Source: Streptomyces fuscichromogenes
Lineage (GTDB): Bacteria; Actinomycetota; Actinomycetes; Streptomycetales; Streptomycetaceae
Direction of reading: 5' to 3'
Assembly: GCF_014645815.1 (NCBI RefSeq)
Contig: NZ_BMML01000001.1
Location: 186,001 to 250,000, forward strand
Length of the DNA stretch: 64,000 nucleotides
Part shown: in pieces, positions 1-9,200 of the stretch
Position numbering within the stretch: position 1 is the stretch's first letter
How the letters are laid out: each line of letters opens with the position of its first letter
Position numbers and translations under genes: made by a program
The notes under the pieces: generated by a model
The model's database searches: none
What the model saw: the letters and a program-made list of their open reading frames with translations, nothing else
Told to the model about the DNA's origin: nothing

Positions 1-960
1 GGCGGGCAGTCCGTCGACCGTGTACGCGGCCCGCCAGGTGGTACCGCCGTCGGTGGAGACCCGGATCGTCATCAGGGCACGGCTCGCCGGATCGCCCGGC
101 CCGGAGTACAGCAGCACATCCGGATCGCGGAGTTGGAGCACACTGGCCTCGCAGACGGGGGCGGTGAGCCCGGCCTGCGGCCGGAAGGGCCTGACGAGGG
201 TCCTGCCGCCGTCCTCCGAGTGCGCGTCCGCCCGGTTGCCGGGCGCAGGGGAGTCGTTGCGCGTGTTGAAGTAGACGCGTCCGTCGGGCAGTTCGGCCGC
301 CGTGGTCTCGTTGACGTTGATGTACCCGTCGGTGTTCTCGTCGAGGTAGCCGAGGTACCAGGTCTCCCCGCGGTCGTCGCTGAGCAGACAGTGCCCGCTG
401 TTGTACCTGGCCTCGGTGCCGGTGTCCGTCCCGGTGGGCGGCAGGGTGTGGTTGGCGGCCACCACGACCCTCCCCGAGCGCAGCTGGACGGCGTGCCCGG
501 GGGTGGTGGCGTACCACCGCCACCCGGCCTTCTTCACCGACTCGGTGATCTCCCGCGGCGCGGACCACGTCACCCCGTCGTCGTCACTGTGCTGCACCCA
601 CACCCGGCGCCCGTCGGCGTCCGGCACCTGCCCGCGCAGGATGGCGTCCTCGGTGGCGGAGGCGGCGCTGCGGACGTGCACGAGCAGGACGCGACCGGTG
701 TCCAGGACGACGGGGGCGGGGTTCCCGGCGAGATCGGCGCCGTTGCTCGCGGCGACCTGCAACGGCCCCCAGGTGCGCCCGCCGTCCCCCGACCGCTTCA
801 GTACGACAGCGATGTGCCCGTGGTCCGCGGCGGAGTTCACTCTCCCCTCGCAGAAGGCGAGCACGGTGCCCGTCCGGGACACCACCACGGCCGGGATCCG
901 GAAACTGGCGTAGCCCTCTTCGCCCCCGCGAAAGGGAATGCTTGCTTCTACGTCGCTCAT
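1..960 (-). CDS. Exo-alpha-sialidase (neuraminidase), C-terminus beyond window
   Basis: Partial gene: 320 codons are present and the frame runs off the left edge. The product should be a sialidase-type six-bladed beta-propeller (GH33-like) that removes terminal sialic acid or a related sugar. The FRIP motif typical of sialidases is at residues 20-23, with the arginine of the catalytic triad. It is followed by at least four Asp boxes (SxDxGxTW pattern): SGDGGRTWG, SDDDGVTWS, SDDRGETWY and STDGGTTWR. The ATG at 958-960 opens directly into the propeller, so there is no signal peptide and the enzyme is probably cytoplasmic unless an upstream start exists. It is divergent from the gene at 1041, with about 80 bp between them. 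The family call is firm; the substrate is inferred. Confidence 0.85.
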   Translation of the reverse strand, partial: MSDVEASIPFRGGEEGYASFRIPAVVVSRTGTVLAFCEGRVNSAADHGHIAVVLKRSGDGGRTWGPLQVAASNGADLAGNPAPVVLDTGRVLLVHVRSAASATEDAILRGQVPDADGRRVWVQHSDDDGVTWSAPREITESVKKAGWRWYATTPGHAVQLRSGRVVVAANHTLPPTGTDTGTEARYNSGHCLLSDDRGETWYLGYLDENTDGYINVNETTAAELPDGRVYFNTRNDSPAPGNRADAHSEDGGRTLVRPFRPQAGLTAPVCEASVLQLRDPDVLLYSGPGDPASRALMTIRVSTDGGTTWRAAYTVDGLPA

Positions 961-1040
961 GGGTCGCGTTCTCCCCGGTTCGGACGAATTCCGGGTGAAC
1001 TCCGCGTCACGAGTGACCTATTACGGCAGTATGCGATGAC

Positions 1041-1640
1041 ATGGACGCTGTACGGGTCGCATTGTTGCGCGAAGTGCTCGCCGGGACCGAGTGGTTGGGG
1101 GCGACGCGGAGATTTGCGGGTGCGCTGCGGGGCTCGGTGGTCACGCACGGCGGCGGACTGCTCCTGCTCGGTACCCCGGAGTACGAACCGTGGCATCTCG
1201 CCGCGCACCTGATGGACGAGGCGGCGTGGTCCGGTACGCCGGAGCTGGCACCGACCCTGGTACGACACGACGCCCGCCCCACCGACCCGGCGCACCTCGC
1301 GGTCGGCCCCGGCCGCATCGAGACGGCCCGCCGGGGCGAGACGCTGCTGGTGGTGGCGCCGGGGGACTCGCAAGCCCTCCTGGAGCGCGTCCACACGGCC
1401 CGCCGCGCCGGCGTGACGATCCTGACCCTCTCCACCACCGCCGACGACGCGCTGACCACGATGGCCCACGAGACGCTCACGGTCGCCGAGGGCGCGGAGC
1501 TGGACCTGGACACGGTCCAGCACCTGGTGAGCGCGGCGACGGGCGAGAACGGCCCGTCCCCCCGCGGCGGCCGCCGCTTCAGAGACCGCCTGGCCCGCCT
1601 GGCGGAAACGGTGACGGCCCCGCCGCCGACCCCCTGGTGA
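1041..1640 (+). CDS. Conserved actinobacterial protein, possibly SIS-like
   Basis: A 199-residue soluble protein without signal peptide or membrane segment. The central part (about residues 95-170) alternates hydrophobic strands and helices: a LLVVAPG strand, then a helix, VTILTLSTT, and a late LTVAEGAELDLDTVQH segment. This resembles the sugar-isomerase (SIS) nucleotide-binding-like fold, but I see no decisive catalytic motif. The C-terminal 30 residues are Arg- and Pro-rich. The ATG at 1041 lies 80 bp from the divergent sialidase start. Coding bias is typical of its neighbours. That it is a real gene is likely; its function is unknown. Confidence 0.65.
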   Translation: MDAVRVALLREVLAGTEWLGATRRFAGALRGSVVTHGGGLLLLGTPEYEPWHLAAHLMDEAAWSGTPELAPTLVRHDARPTDPAHLAVGPGRIETARRGETLLVVAPGDSQALLERVHTARRAGVTILTLSTTADDALTTMAHETLTVAEGAELDLDTVQHLVSAATGENGPSPRGGRRFRDRLARLAETVTAPPPTPW

Positions 1641-1682
1641 CTGCCTTCGGCAGCACCACGGATGCCGACCGCGGGCGCGTAG

Positions 1683-1786
1683 CGGTTGCTCGCGCAGTTC
1701 CCCGCGCTCCTGAAGGGGCCCTACGGCAACGCGTCCTGAAGGGGCGCGGGGAACTGCGCGACCAGCCCCCACGGGCCGCACCCGGG
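1683..1786. repeat. Inverted pair of a dispersed Streptomyces intergenic repeat
   Basis: Two copies of a GC-rich unit face each other between the gene ending at 1640 and the MFS start at 1834. A 17-nt arm at 1691-1707 is the exact reverse complement of 1744-1760 (GCGCGGGGAACTGCGCG). The segment TCCTGAAGGGGC also occurs twice as a direct repeat. Related copies lie at about 12085, 36150 and 46080. As RNA the pair would fold into a large stem-loop and could act as a terminator or mRNA-end structure. Confidence 0.75.
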
Positions 1787-1833
1787 CGAAAAGCGTTTGC
1801 CGCCGCCGAGCGCAGCGTTCAGCATGGCCCAGC

Positions 1834-3123
1834 GTGAACCGCCTCCTCCCCGACCTCACGCCCTGGAAGGCCTCCGCCGACTTCCGGCGGCTGTGGGTCT
1901 CCGGTCTGATCAGCAACTTCGGGAGCTTCCTGACGTTCGTCGCGCTCCCCGTGCAGATCAAGGACCTCACCGGGTCCGCCGCCGCCGTGGGAGCCGTCGG
2001 TGCCGTCGAACTGCTTCCGCTCGTCCTGTTCGGGCTGTACGGCGGCGCCCTCGCCGACGCCCTCGACAAGCGCGCGCTGATCGTCCGGACCGAGGCAGGC
2101 CAGGGACTGCTCAGCGCGGGACTGCTGGTCAACGCGCTGCTGCCGCACCCGGCGGTATGGCCGCTGTACGCCGTCGCGGCCCTGTCCGCCGCCCTCGTCT
2201 CGGTCCAGCGCCCGGCCCTCGACTCGCTCCTGCCGAGGATCGTCGCCCACGACGACCTGCCCGCCGCGGCGGCGCTGAACTCCTTCCGCTGGACGGTCGG
2301 CGGCGTCGCCGGCCCCGCCGTCGCCGGCCTGGTCGTGGCGTACGCGGGCCTCGGCTGGGCCTACGGCGCCGACCTCGCCACGTTCGTCGTCTCCGTCGTC
2401 CTGATCCTGCCCATCGCCGCGTCCCCCGCCGTCCACGAGGCCGCGAAACCCTCCCTCCGCTCCATCGCCGAGGGCGCCCGCTACGCCTGGAGCCGCAAGG
2501 AGCTCCTCGGCACCTACGCCGTCGACCTCGCCGCGATGTTCCTGGCGATGCCGCTCGCCGTACTGCCTTTCCTGGCGGACGAGTTGCACGCGGCCTGGTC
2601 GCTGGGGCTGATGTACGCCGCCGTCCCGGCCGGAGCCCTCCTGGTGAGCCTCGTCAGCGGCTGGACCTCGCGGGTGCGCCGGCACGGGCGGATGGTGGTG
2701 CTGTCCGCCGCGCTGTGGGGCCTCGCGATCGCCGCCGCGGGTGCGGTGGCGAACGTGTGGCTGGTGCTGCTCTTCCTCGTCGTCGCCGGCGGCTGTGACA
2801 TGGTCAGCGGGATCTTCCGGGGCGCGATGTGGAACCAGACGATCCCCGACGAGCTGCGCGGCCGCCTCGCCGGGATCGAACTGCTGTCGTACTCCGTGGG
2901 CCCGACCCTCGGCCAGGTCCGGTCCGGCGGCATGGCCGGATGGCTCGGTGTCCGGGCGTCCGTCGGCGCGGGCGGCCTGCTGTGCACGGGTGCGGTCGGC
3001 CTGCTGGCGCTGTGCCTGCCCGCCCTGATGGCGTACGACGCGCGGACCGACGAACACGCCGTACGGCTGCGCGCGCAGCGCGCCCGGGCCGCGAGCGCGG
3101 CCGGCACCCCCACCCGGCTCTGA
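1834..3123 (+). CDS. MFS transporter, EntS-like exporter family
   Basis: A 429-residue integral membrane protein with about 12 predicted hydrophobic helices. The N-terminus has the charged lead typical of the EntS/MFS_3 group (DFRRLWVSGLISNFGS), and the first cytoplasmic loop carries a GGALADALDKR segment equivalent to the MFS motif A. Family members export siderophores, macrolides or other amphiphiles; the substrate here cannot be read from sequence. The start is GTG at 1834, which opens directly into the pre-TM1 segment. The gene ends exactly where the convergent small gene ends (stop codons at 3121-3123 and 3124-3126). It is preceded by the inverted repeat at 1683-1786. Confidence 0.85.
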   Translation: MNRLLPDLTPWKASADFRRLWVSGLISNFGSFLTFVALPVQIKDLTGSAAAVGAVGAVELLPLVLFGLYGGALADALDKRALIVRTEAGQGLLSAGLLVNALLPHPAVWPLYAVAALSAALVSVQRPALDSLLPRIVAHDDLPAAAALNSFRWTVGGVAGPAVAGLVVAYAGLGWAYGADLATFVVSVVLILPIAASPAVHEAAKPSLRSIAEGARYAWSRKELLGTYAVDLAAMFLAMPLAVLPFLADELHAAWSLGLMYAAVPAGALLVSLVSGWTSRVRRHGRMVVLSAALWGLAIAAAGAVANVWLVLLFLVVAGGCDMVSGIFRGAMWNQTIPDELRGRLAGIELLSYSVGPTLGQVRSGGMAGWLGVRASVGAGGLLCTGAVGLLALCLPALMAYDARTDEHAVRLRAQRARAASAAGTPTRL

Positions 3124-3357
3124 TCAGCCCTCGTCCGGGGAGCCGTCCGCCGGCGCGTCGTGCCACTTCGGGTCGTTCTCCCACTGGAGGTTGCGTTCCC
3201 GGGCGATCTCCATCGCGTGTTCGGCCTCCGCACGGGTGGTGTAGGGGCCGAACCGGTCCTTGGCGGGGCACTCTGGCCCCTCCTCGACCTTCTGGTGCTG
3301 CAGGCAGTAGTACCACTCGCCCGCCTTCGCGACGGTCCGCTTCTTGAACAGGGCCAT
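3124..3357 (-). CDS. Small SPOR-like conserved protein
   Basis: A 77-residue acidic, soluble protein starting [18 protein letters not shown]. It contains a short SPOR/AAA-like repeat segment ([21 protein letters not shown]), as in the small SPOR-domain proteins that are frequent in Streptomyces, and two cysteines (one in YYCLQH, one in PECPAKD). The start is ATG at 3355-3357 with a strong AAAGGAG Shine-Dalgarno; a longer open frame upstream has no ribosome site and would overlap the map promoter. It is divergent from map and convergent with the MFS gene. Possible peptidoglycan or protein binding is inference. Confidence 0.75.
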   Translation of the reverse strand: MALFKKRTVAKAGEWYYCLQHQKVEEGPECPAKDRFGPYTTRAEAEHAMEIARERNLQWENDPKWHDAPADGSPDEG

Positions 3358-3402
3358 GACCGGCTCCTTTCGCCATCCACATGTTCCCGCATGCCCGCTG
3401 GT

Positions 3403-3418
3403 TAGACTCGCTGGCATG
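3403..3418 (+). promoter_or_regulatory. Leaderless-type promoter of map
   Basis: TAGACT at 3403-3408 matches the Streptomyces -10 pattern TANNNT and lies 7 nt before the ATG at 3416, so transcription would begin at or next to the start codon. No Shine-Dalgarno precedes this ATG. The -35 region is weak. Confidence 0.5.
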
Positions 3419-4273
3419 TCTGGCCAGTCGCTGCTCGTACCAGGGGAGCTCTCTCCCACCCGTTCGGTACCCGGAAACATCCGCCGGCCCGAGTACGTCG
3501 GTAAACCCGCGCCGACCCCCTACACCGGGCCGGAGGTGCAGACCCCCGAGACCGTCGAGGCGATGCGCCTCGCGGGCCGTATCGCCGCACGGGCGATGGA
3601 GGAGGCCGCGAAGATCATCGCGCCGGGTGTCACGACGGACGAGCTCGACAGGGTGGCGCACGCGTACATGTGCGACCACGGGGCCTACCCGTCCACCCTC
3701 GGCTACCGCGGCTTCCCCAAGTCGCTGTGCACCAGCGTCAACGAGGTCATCTGCCACGGCATCCCGGACTCGACGGTGCTGCGGGACGGCGACATCGTCA
3801 ACCTGGACGTGACGGCGTACATCGGCGGGGTGCACGGCGACAACAACGCGACCTACCTGGTCGGGGAGGTCGACGACGAGAGCCGGCTCCTTGTGGAGCG
3901 GACCCGGGAGTCCCTCGACCGGGCGATCAAGGCGGTCCGGCCCGGCCGGCAGATCAACATCATCGGCCGGGTCATCGAGTCGTACGCGAAGCGCTTCGGG
4001 TACGGGGTGGTGCGGGACTTCACCGGGCACGGGATCAACTCGTCGTTCCACTCGGGGCTGATCATCCCGCACTACGACAGCCCGCACGCGACGACCGTGA
4101 TGCAGCCCGGGATGACCTTCACGATCGAGCCGATGCTGACGCTCGGGACGTACGAGTACGACATGTGGGACGACGGCTGGACCGTCGTCACCAAGGACCG
4201 CAGGCGGACCGCGCAGTTCGAGCACACGCTGGTGGTGACGGACACCGGCGCGGACGTCCTCACGCTTCCCTGA
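3416..4273 (+). CDS. map: Methionine aminopeptidase type I
   Basis: A 285-residue cytoplasmic metalloprotease that removes the initiator methionine from new proteins. The pita-bread fold is plain: the substrate-side histidine is in CHGIP, the metal ligands are in [23 protein letters not shown] (Asp, Asp), GHGINSSFH (His), TIEPM (Glu) and the final QFEHT (Glu). The N-terminal extension of about 40 residues before the catalytic core, containing [12 protein letters not shown], is usual for the actinobacterial MAP-Ic class with its SH3-ligand-like PxxP tail. The start at 3416 is chosen because it sits 7 nt after a -10 box (leaderless). A rho-independent terminator follows at 4315. Confidence 0.95.
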   Translation: MSGQSLLVPGELSPTRSVPGNIRRPEYVGKPAPTPYTGPEVQTPETVEAMRLAGRIAARAMEEAAKIIAPGVTTDELDRVAHAYMCDHGAYPSTLGYRGFPKSLCTSVNEVICHGIPDSTVLRDGDIVNLDVTAYIGGVHGDNNATYLVGEVDDESRLLVERTRESLDRAIKAVRPGRQINIIGRVIESYAKRFGYGVVRDFTGHGINSSFHSGLIIPHYDSPHATTVMQPGMTFTIEPMLTLGTYEYDMWDDGWTVVTKDRRRTAQFEHTLVVTDTGADVLTLP

Positions 4274-4305
4274 CCCCTGACCCCTGACCCCTGCCCCCTG
4301 ACCCC
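4271..4305. repeat. Five tandem TGACCCC heptamers
   Basis: TGACCCC is repeated five times (one copy is TGCCCCC), beginning with the map stop codon itself. It is a simple slippage-type repeat between map and its terminator. Confidence 0.8.
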
Positions 4306-4314
4306 TGGTCGGCC

Positions 4315-4348
4315 GGGCCCGCTCTCCGCTCGGAGGGCGGGCCTTTTT
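4315..4348 (+). terminator. Rho-independent terminator of map
   Basis: A GC-rich stem (GGGCCCGCTC paired with GAGGGCGGGCC, small loop) is followed by five T residues. It separates map from the haem oxygenase promoter. Confidence 0.85.
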
Positions 4349-4359
4349 CCGGTACCCTT

Positions 4360-4403
4360 TTACCGACAGAGTGTCGGTAAGTTTACCGACGAAGCGTCGG
4401 TAA
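4360..4403. promoter_or_regulatory. Two tandem perfect palindromes, candidate operators
   Basis: Two 21-bp palindromes with 9-bp arms and 3-nt centres: TTACCGACA/TGTCGGTAA at 4360-4380 and TTACCGACG/CGTCGGTAA at 4383-4403. Their centres are 23 bp apart, about two helical turns, so two dimers could bind the same face. The pattern resembles TetR- or MerR-type operators. No regulator gene is adjacent. Confidence 0.6.
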
Positions 4404-4413
4404 GAGCATTGAC

Positions 4414-4432
4414 TTAGGTAAGCCTTACCTTA
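4414..4432. promoter_or_regulatory. Iron box (DmdR/IdeR type)
   Basis: TTAGGTAAGCCTTACCTTA is a 19-bp palindrome (8 of 9 arm positions match) that fits the actinobacterial DtxR-family iron box. It lies just before the haem oxygenase start and overlaps its ribosome site and probable promoter, so iron-loaded repressor should block expression. Confidence 0.8.
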
Positions 4433-4445
4433 GAGGATGTTGCCC

Positions 4446-5093
4446 ATGGACTCCTTCTCGACACTCATCCGCACCGCGTCCCACGAGCAGCACGTGGAGG
4501 CGGAGACCTCGACGTTCATGAGCGACCTGCTGGGCGGCCGGCTCGGGGTGGCGGCGTACGCCCGCTACACCGAGCAACTGTGGTTCGTGTACCGGGCGCT
4601 GGAGAGCGCGGCGGAGCGGCTGGCGTCGGACCCGGTGGCCGGGCCGTTCGTGCGGCCCGAGCTGTTCCGGCTGGCGGCGCTGGAGCGGGACCTGGCGCAC
4701 CTGCGCGGGCCCGGCTGGCGGACGGGGTGCACGGCGCTGCCGGCGACCGAGGAGTACGCGGCACGGGTGCGGGAGTGCGCCGAGGGATGGACGGGCGGCT
4801 ATCTGGCCCACCACTACACCCGCTACCTCGGCGACCTCTCCGGCGGCCAGATCATCCGCGACCGGGCCGAGCGGACCTGGGGGTTCGAGCGCAAGGGCGA
4901 CGGCGTCCGCTTCTACGTCTTCGAGGGCATCGCCAACCCGGCCGCCTTCAAGCGCGACTACCGCGAACTGCTGGACGCGGTGGACGCCGACGACCTGGAG
5001 AAGCAGCGCATCGTGACCGAGTGCAGGCGGGCGTTCGCCCTCAACACGGCGGTGTTCCGGGAACTGGGCGAGGAGTTCCCGCTGTCGGCCTGA
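4446..5093 (+). CDS. Haem oxygenase (biliverdin-producing)
   Basis: A 215-residue cytoplasmic enzyme that opens haem to biliverdin, CO and free iron. It has the all-helical haem oxygenase fold: the proximal histidine is in the N-terminal helix (TASHEQHVEAE), and the distal helix carries the family signature YLGDLSGGQ, glycine-rich above the haem. The length fits HmuO/HO-1 without a membrane tail. The start at 4446 is preferred over ATG 4437 because AGAGG lies 9 nt upstream and the protein then begins MDSFSTLIRTAS. Regulation: an iron box at 4414 and two further palindromes at 4360-4403. The stop is 9 bp from the convergent protease gene. The role is probably iron recovery from haem. Confidence 0.93.
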   Translation: MDSFSTLIRTASHEQHVEAETSTFMSDLLGGRLGVAAYARYTEQLWFVYRALESAAERLASDPVAGPFVRPELFRLAALERDLAHLRGPGWRTGCTALPATEEYAARVRECAEGWTGGYLAHHYTRYLGDLSGGQIIRDRAERTWGFERKGDGVRFYVFEGIANPAAFKRDYRELLDAVDADDLEKQRIVTECRRAFALNTAVFRELGEEFPLSA

Positions 5094-5102
5094 TCCGCGC
5101 CG

Positions 5103-5903
5103 CTACCGGCTGATCGAGCAGAACTCGTTCGACCCCTGCCAGAAGCGGTACAGCTGCTGGCCGCAGTACTGGTCCAGGTCCCCGACGCCCAGGTGGCGCA
5201 GCAGCGCGTCGATCACGTCGAAGAACGCGCTGTTGATCGACGGCACCCACAGCAGCGCGAACACGAACAGCAGGCCGAACGGGGCGAACGGCTCCACCTG
5301 GCGCTTGATGCTGTACGACAGCCAGGGCTCGATCACGCCGTAACCGTCCAGGCCCGGCACCGGCAGGAAGTTCAGGATCGCGGCCGTCACCTGCAGCAGG
5401 GCGAGGAAGGCGAGCGCGAAACGGAAGTCGCGCGGGACGCCGTCCAGGGCGTCCAGCCAGAAGGGTGCGGTGCAGACGGCGGCGAACAGCACGTTGGTCA
5501 GCGGTCCGGCGGCGGAGATCAGGCTGTGCCGCCAGCGGCCCCGGATCCGGTTGCGCTCGATGAAGACCGCGCCGCCCGGCAGACCGATCCCGCCCATGAT
5601 CACGAACAGCACCGGGAGCACGATGCTCAGCAGGGCGTGCGTGTACTTCAGGGGGTTCAGCGTCAGGTAGCCCTTGGCGCCCACCGTGATGTCGCCGCCG
5701 TGCAGGGCGGTGCGGGCGTGCGCGTACTCGTGCAGGCAGAGGGAGACGATCCAGGCCGCCGTCACGAACAGGAACACGGCGACCCCGGGCTGCTCGGCGA
5801 ACCCGGACCAGGTGGCCCACCCGGTGACCGCGGTGACGGCCAGGATCCCGACGAACACGGGACTGATCCGCCGGTCACTGGGGCGGGTGGCGGTGGCGGT
5901 CAT
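5103..5903 (-). CDS. M50-like (site-2 protease family) membrane metalloprotease
   Basis: A 266-residue integral membrane protein with about six hydrophobic segments. The zinc motif HEYAH (HExxH) lies in an early transmembrane helix (CLHEYAHART), and the second M50 motif is LNFLPVPGLDGYG, giving the third ligand region NxxPxxxLDG. It belongs to the short PDZ-less S2P-like group common in actinobacteria; these cleave membrane proteins, but the substrate here is unknown. The start is ATG at 5901-5903 with GGGAG 9 nt upstream. It is convergent with haem oxygenase and divergent from the SARP-like regulator across about 320 bp. Confidence 0.85.
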   Translation of the reverse strand: MTATATRPSDRRISPVFVGILAVTAVTGWATWSGFAEQPGVAVFLFVTAAWIVSLCLHEYAHARTALHGGDITVGAKGYLTLNPLKYTHALLSIVLPVLFVIMGGIGLPGGAVFIERNRIRGRWRHSLISAAGPLTNVLFAAVCTAPFWLDALDGVPRDFRFALAFLALLQVTAAILNFLPVPGLDGYGVIEPWLSYSIKRQVEPFAPFGLLFVFALLWVPSINSAFFDVIDALLRHLGVGDLDQYCGQQLYRFWQGSNEFCSISR

Positions 5904-6223
5904 GGCGGGGGGCTCCCGGGGTGCGTCGGCGGTGGTGGCGTGCGGGGTCGACCGTACAGGTGACAGGTGAAGAACGTCCTGTGGGCGGTCGGAGGTTCCT
6001 GTCGGTCGTGACGCTGATTCGGTCGTGGCGCCGATGCCGACGTGCTCTGCGCGACCTGGACGCTCCTGACCCGGCCGGAGGGCGGCACCCGTCGGCGCAC
6101 GCGGTCCGGCTCCTTCGGCAGGGAGATCACCGTTCCCGTGGCCGACCGGACCCACACCCTCGGCTCCTCGCGGTTCACGCGCATCTGAAACCCACAGGCG
6201 GTGTCCGGGCGTCCCCAGGGACA
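5904..6223. other. Divergent intergenic region, no gene recognised
   Basis: 320 bp between the protease and the SARP-like regulator. It should hold both promoters. I see no convincing operator, repeat or small gene. Frames crossing it have no plausible start context. Confidence 0.5.
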
Positions 6224-9200
6224 ATGGACCCCGTGCGCTACGCGATCCTCGGCACCACCCAGGCACTCCGCCCCGACGGCACGGCCGTCCCCGTGGGCGG
6301 GGCACGGCTGCGTGCCCTGCTGACCGTGCTGGCACTGCGGCCCGGCCGCCCGGTCTCCGCCGGGCTGCTGGTCGACGAGGTCTGGGGCGACGAACCGCCC
6401 GCCGACGCGAACGGCGCGCTCCAGGCGCTGGTCGGCCGGCTGCGCCGGGCCCTCGGCGCCGGCGCGATCGAGTCCGCCGACGGCGGCTACCGGCTCGCCG
6501 CCGCCCCCGACGACATCGACCTGCACCGCTTCGAGCGGCTCACCGGCGAGGGCCTGCGCGCCCTCGCCGACGCCGACCCCGCCAAGGCGGCCACCGTCCT
6601 CGACGACGCCCTCGCCCTGTGGCGCGGCCCGGCCCTGGCCGACCTGCCCGACCGCACCGCGGAGGCGGCCCGGGTCGACGTCCGCCGCCTGGACGCCCTG
6701 CGCGCCCGGCACACCGCCGCGCTCGCCCTCGGCCAGGCCGAGCAGGCGCTGCCCGAGCTCACCGCCCTGTGCGACGCCCACCCCCTCGACGAGCCCCTCC
6801 AGACCCTGCGCCTGCGCGCCCTGCACAGCACCGGCCGCACCGCCGAGGCGCTGGCCGCCTACGACGACGTACGGCATCTGCTCGCCGACCGCCTCGGCTC
6901 CGATCCCGGGTCCGAACTGCGCGCCCTGCATGCCGAGTTGCTGGACCCGGCGGCGGAGCCGGCGCCCGCGGAACCGGTCCGGCCCGGCAACCTGCGGGCC
7001 CGGCTGACCTCGTTCGTCGGGCGCGAGGCCGACATCAGGGCGATCCGCGGCGACCTGGCGGCCGCCCGCCTGGTCACCCTGCTCGGGCCCGGCGGCGCCG
7101 GCAAGACCCGGCTGTCGCAGGAGGCCGCCGAGACCGTCGGCCACGCCGCCCGGGACGGGGTGTGGCTGGCCGAGCTGGCCCCCCTCGACGACCCCGCCGG
7201 CGTACCGGAGGCGGTGCTCAGCGCGCTCGGTGCCCGCGAGACCGTGCTGTACGGCGCCGGTGCGGAGGGCATGCGGGCCGCCACCGACCGGCACGACGAC
7301 CCGGTCGAGCGGCTCGTCGAGCACTGCGTGCGGCGCCGGATGCTGATCGTCCTGGACAACTGCGAGCACGTCGTCGACGCGGCGGCCGACCTCACGGCCC
7401 GGCTCCTGGAGCGCTGCCCGGACCTGACGATCCTCGCCACCAGCCGCGAACCCCTCGGCGTACCGGGGGAGTTGCTGCGCCCGGTGGAGCCGCTGCCCGA
7501 TCCGGTGGCCCTCCGGCTGTTCGCCGACCGGGGCGCGGCGGCCCGGCCCGGTTTCACCGTCGACGCCGACGAGCAGACCGCGGCGGCCTGCGCCGAGATC
7601 TGCCGCCGCCTGGACGGACTGCCCCTCGCCGTCGAACTCGCCGCCGCCCGGCTGCGGATGCTGACCCCGCGCCAGATAGCCGACCGGCTGGACGACCGCT
7701 TCCGCCTCCTCACCTCCGGCAGCCGCACCGTGCTGCCCCGCCAGCAGACCCTGCGCGCGGTCGTCGACTGGTCCTGGGACCTGCTCGACGCCGGCGAACG
7801 CGACGTCCTCGGCCGCCTGTCGGTCTTCGCGGGCGGCTGCGACCTGGCCGCCGCCGAGGCCGTCTGCGGCCCCGCCGCCCTCGACGCGCTCGGCTCCCTC
7901 GTCGACAAGTCCCTTGTCGTGGCGGCGCCTTGTCGCGACCAGGGGGCCGAGGAAGGGATGCGCTACCGACTCCTGGAGACCGTCGCCGAGTACGCCGGCG
8001 AACGCCTCGACGAGAGCGGCGGGCGGGCCGTGGCCGAGCGCGCCCACCTCACGTACTACCGCGAACTCGCCCGTGCCACCGACCCGTTGCTGCGCGGCTC
8101 CGGCCAGCGTGCCGCCCTCGACCGGTTCCAGCTGGAGTACGAGAACCTGCGCACCGCCCTGCGGCACGCCATCGCGGCCAAGGACGAGCAGGAGGCGCTG
8201 TGCGTCGCCCACGCGCTGATCTGGTACTGGCAGATGCGCGACCAGCGCATCGAGGCCCGCACCTGGTGCGGTGAGATCATGGCGCTCGGCCCCGACCCGT
8301 TCGCCGAGCCCGTCCGTCCCGCCGAACCGGTCTGGCGGCGCTGCACCGACACCCCGCCGCCGTACTCCGGGGAAGTCCTCGCCGAGGCCCGGCGCGGCAT
8401 CCATCTGGCCCATCTGGCCTGCATGGACACCGAGTTGGACTCCTGGCAGACGCCCGAGGCGCAGGCCAAGCTGCGTGCCGTCACCCAGGTCTACGAACCG
8501 GGTCAGCCGCAGACCTGCCGGGTGCCCGGCATGTTCTGGTTCTTCGCCGTGATGCTGACCGGCGGCATGGACCGGCTGCGCGTCATCCTCGACGCCGGCG
8601 TCCGCACCTGCCGGGAGACGCCCGGTTTCGAGTGGGAGCTGGCCAACACCCTCCAGATGCGCGCCAACCTGCTCGCCAACCGCGCCAGCTGGGCCCACGA
8701 CGCCACCCGGGACGCCGACGAGTCCCTGGAGATCTACCGGCGCCTCGGGGACGTCTGGGGCATCGCCGACGCCCTCTCGGCGCGCGCCGAGTCCCGGGAG
8801 CGCAAGGGTGAGTACGAGGCGGCCGCCGCGGACTACGAGGCCGCCGTCGAGCGCGCCGAACAGCTCGGTGCGCACGCCCATGTCGCCATGCTCAACGCCC
8901 GCCTCGGCAGCGCGCTGGTCGAGACCGCGGAGGCCGAAGAAGGCGAACGGCTGCTGCGCGAGGTCATCGCCCGGAACGAGGGCACCCACAACGAGGCGAT
9001 GCCCGCGGCCCGGCTCTTCCTCACCATCCGGCTGGTGCTGACCGACCGCGTCACCGAGGCCCGCGAGCAGCTCCGGCTGCTGCGCGAGCAGTTCGCGATC
9101 GCGCACTTCGTCGTCTTCGACGCCCTCATCCTCACCCAGGAGGCCTGGGTGGACGCGGTCGAAGGCCTGTACGAGGAGTCCCTGGCCAGGCTGCGGCAGT

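Noticed and set aside
4360..4403. The paired palindromes as a second map terminator
   Set aside because: They are AT-containing, have 3-nt centres and no T-run, and the map terminator at 4315 is already strong; operator function is more likely.
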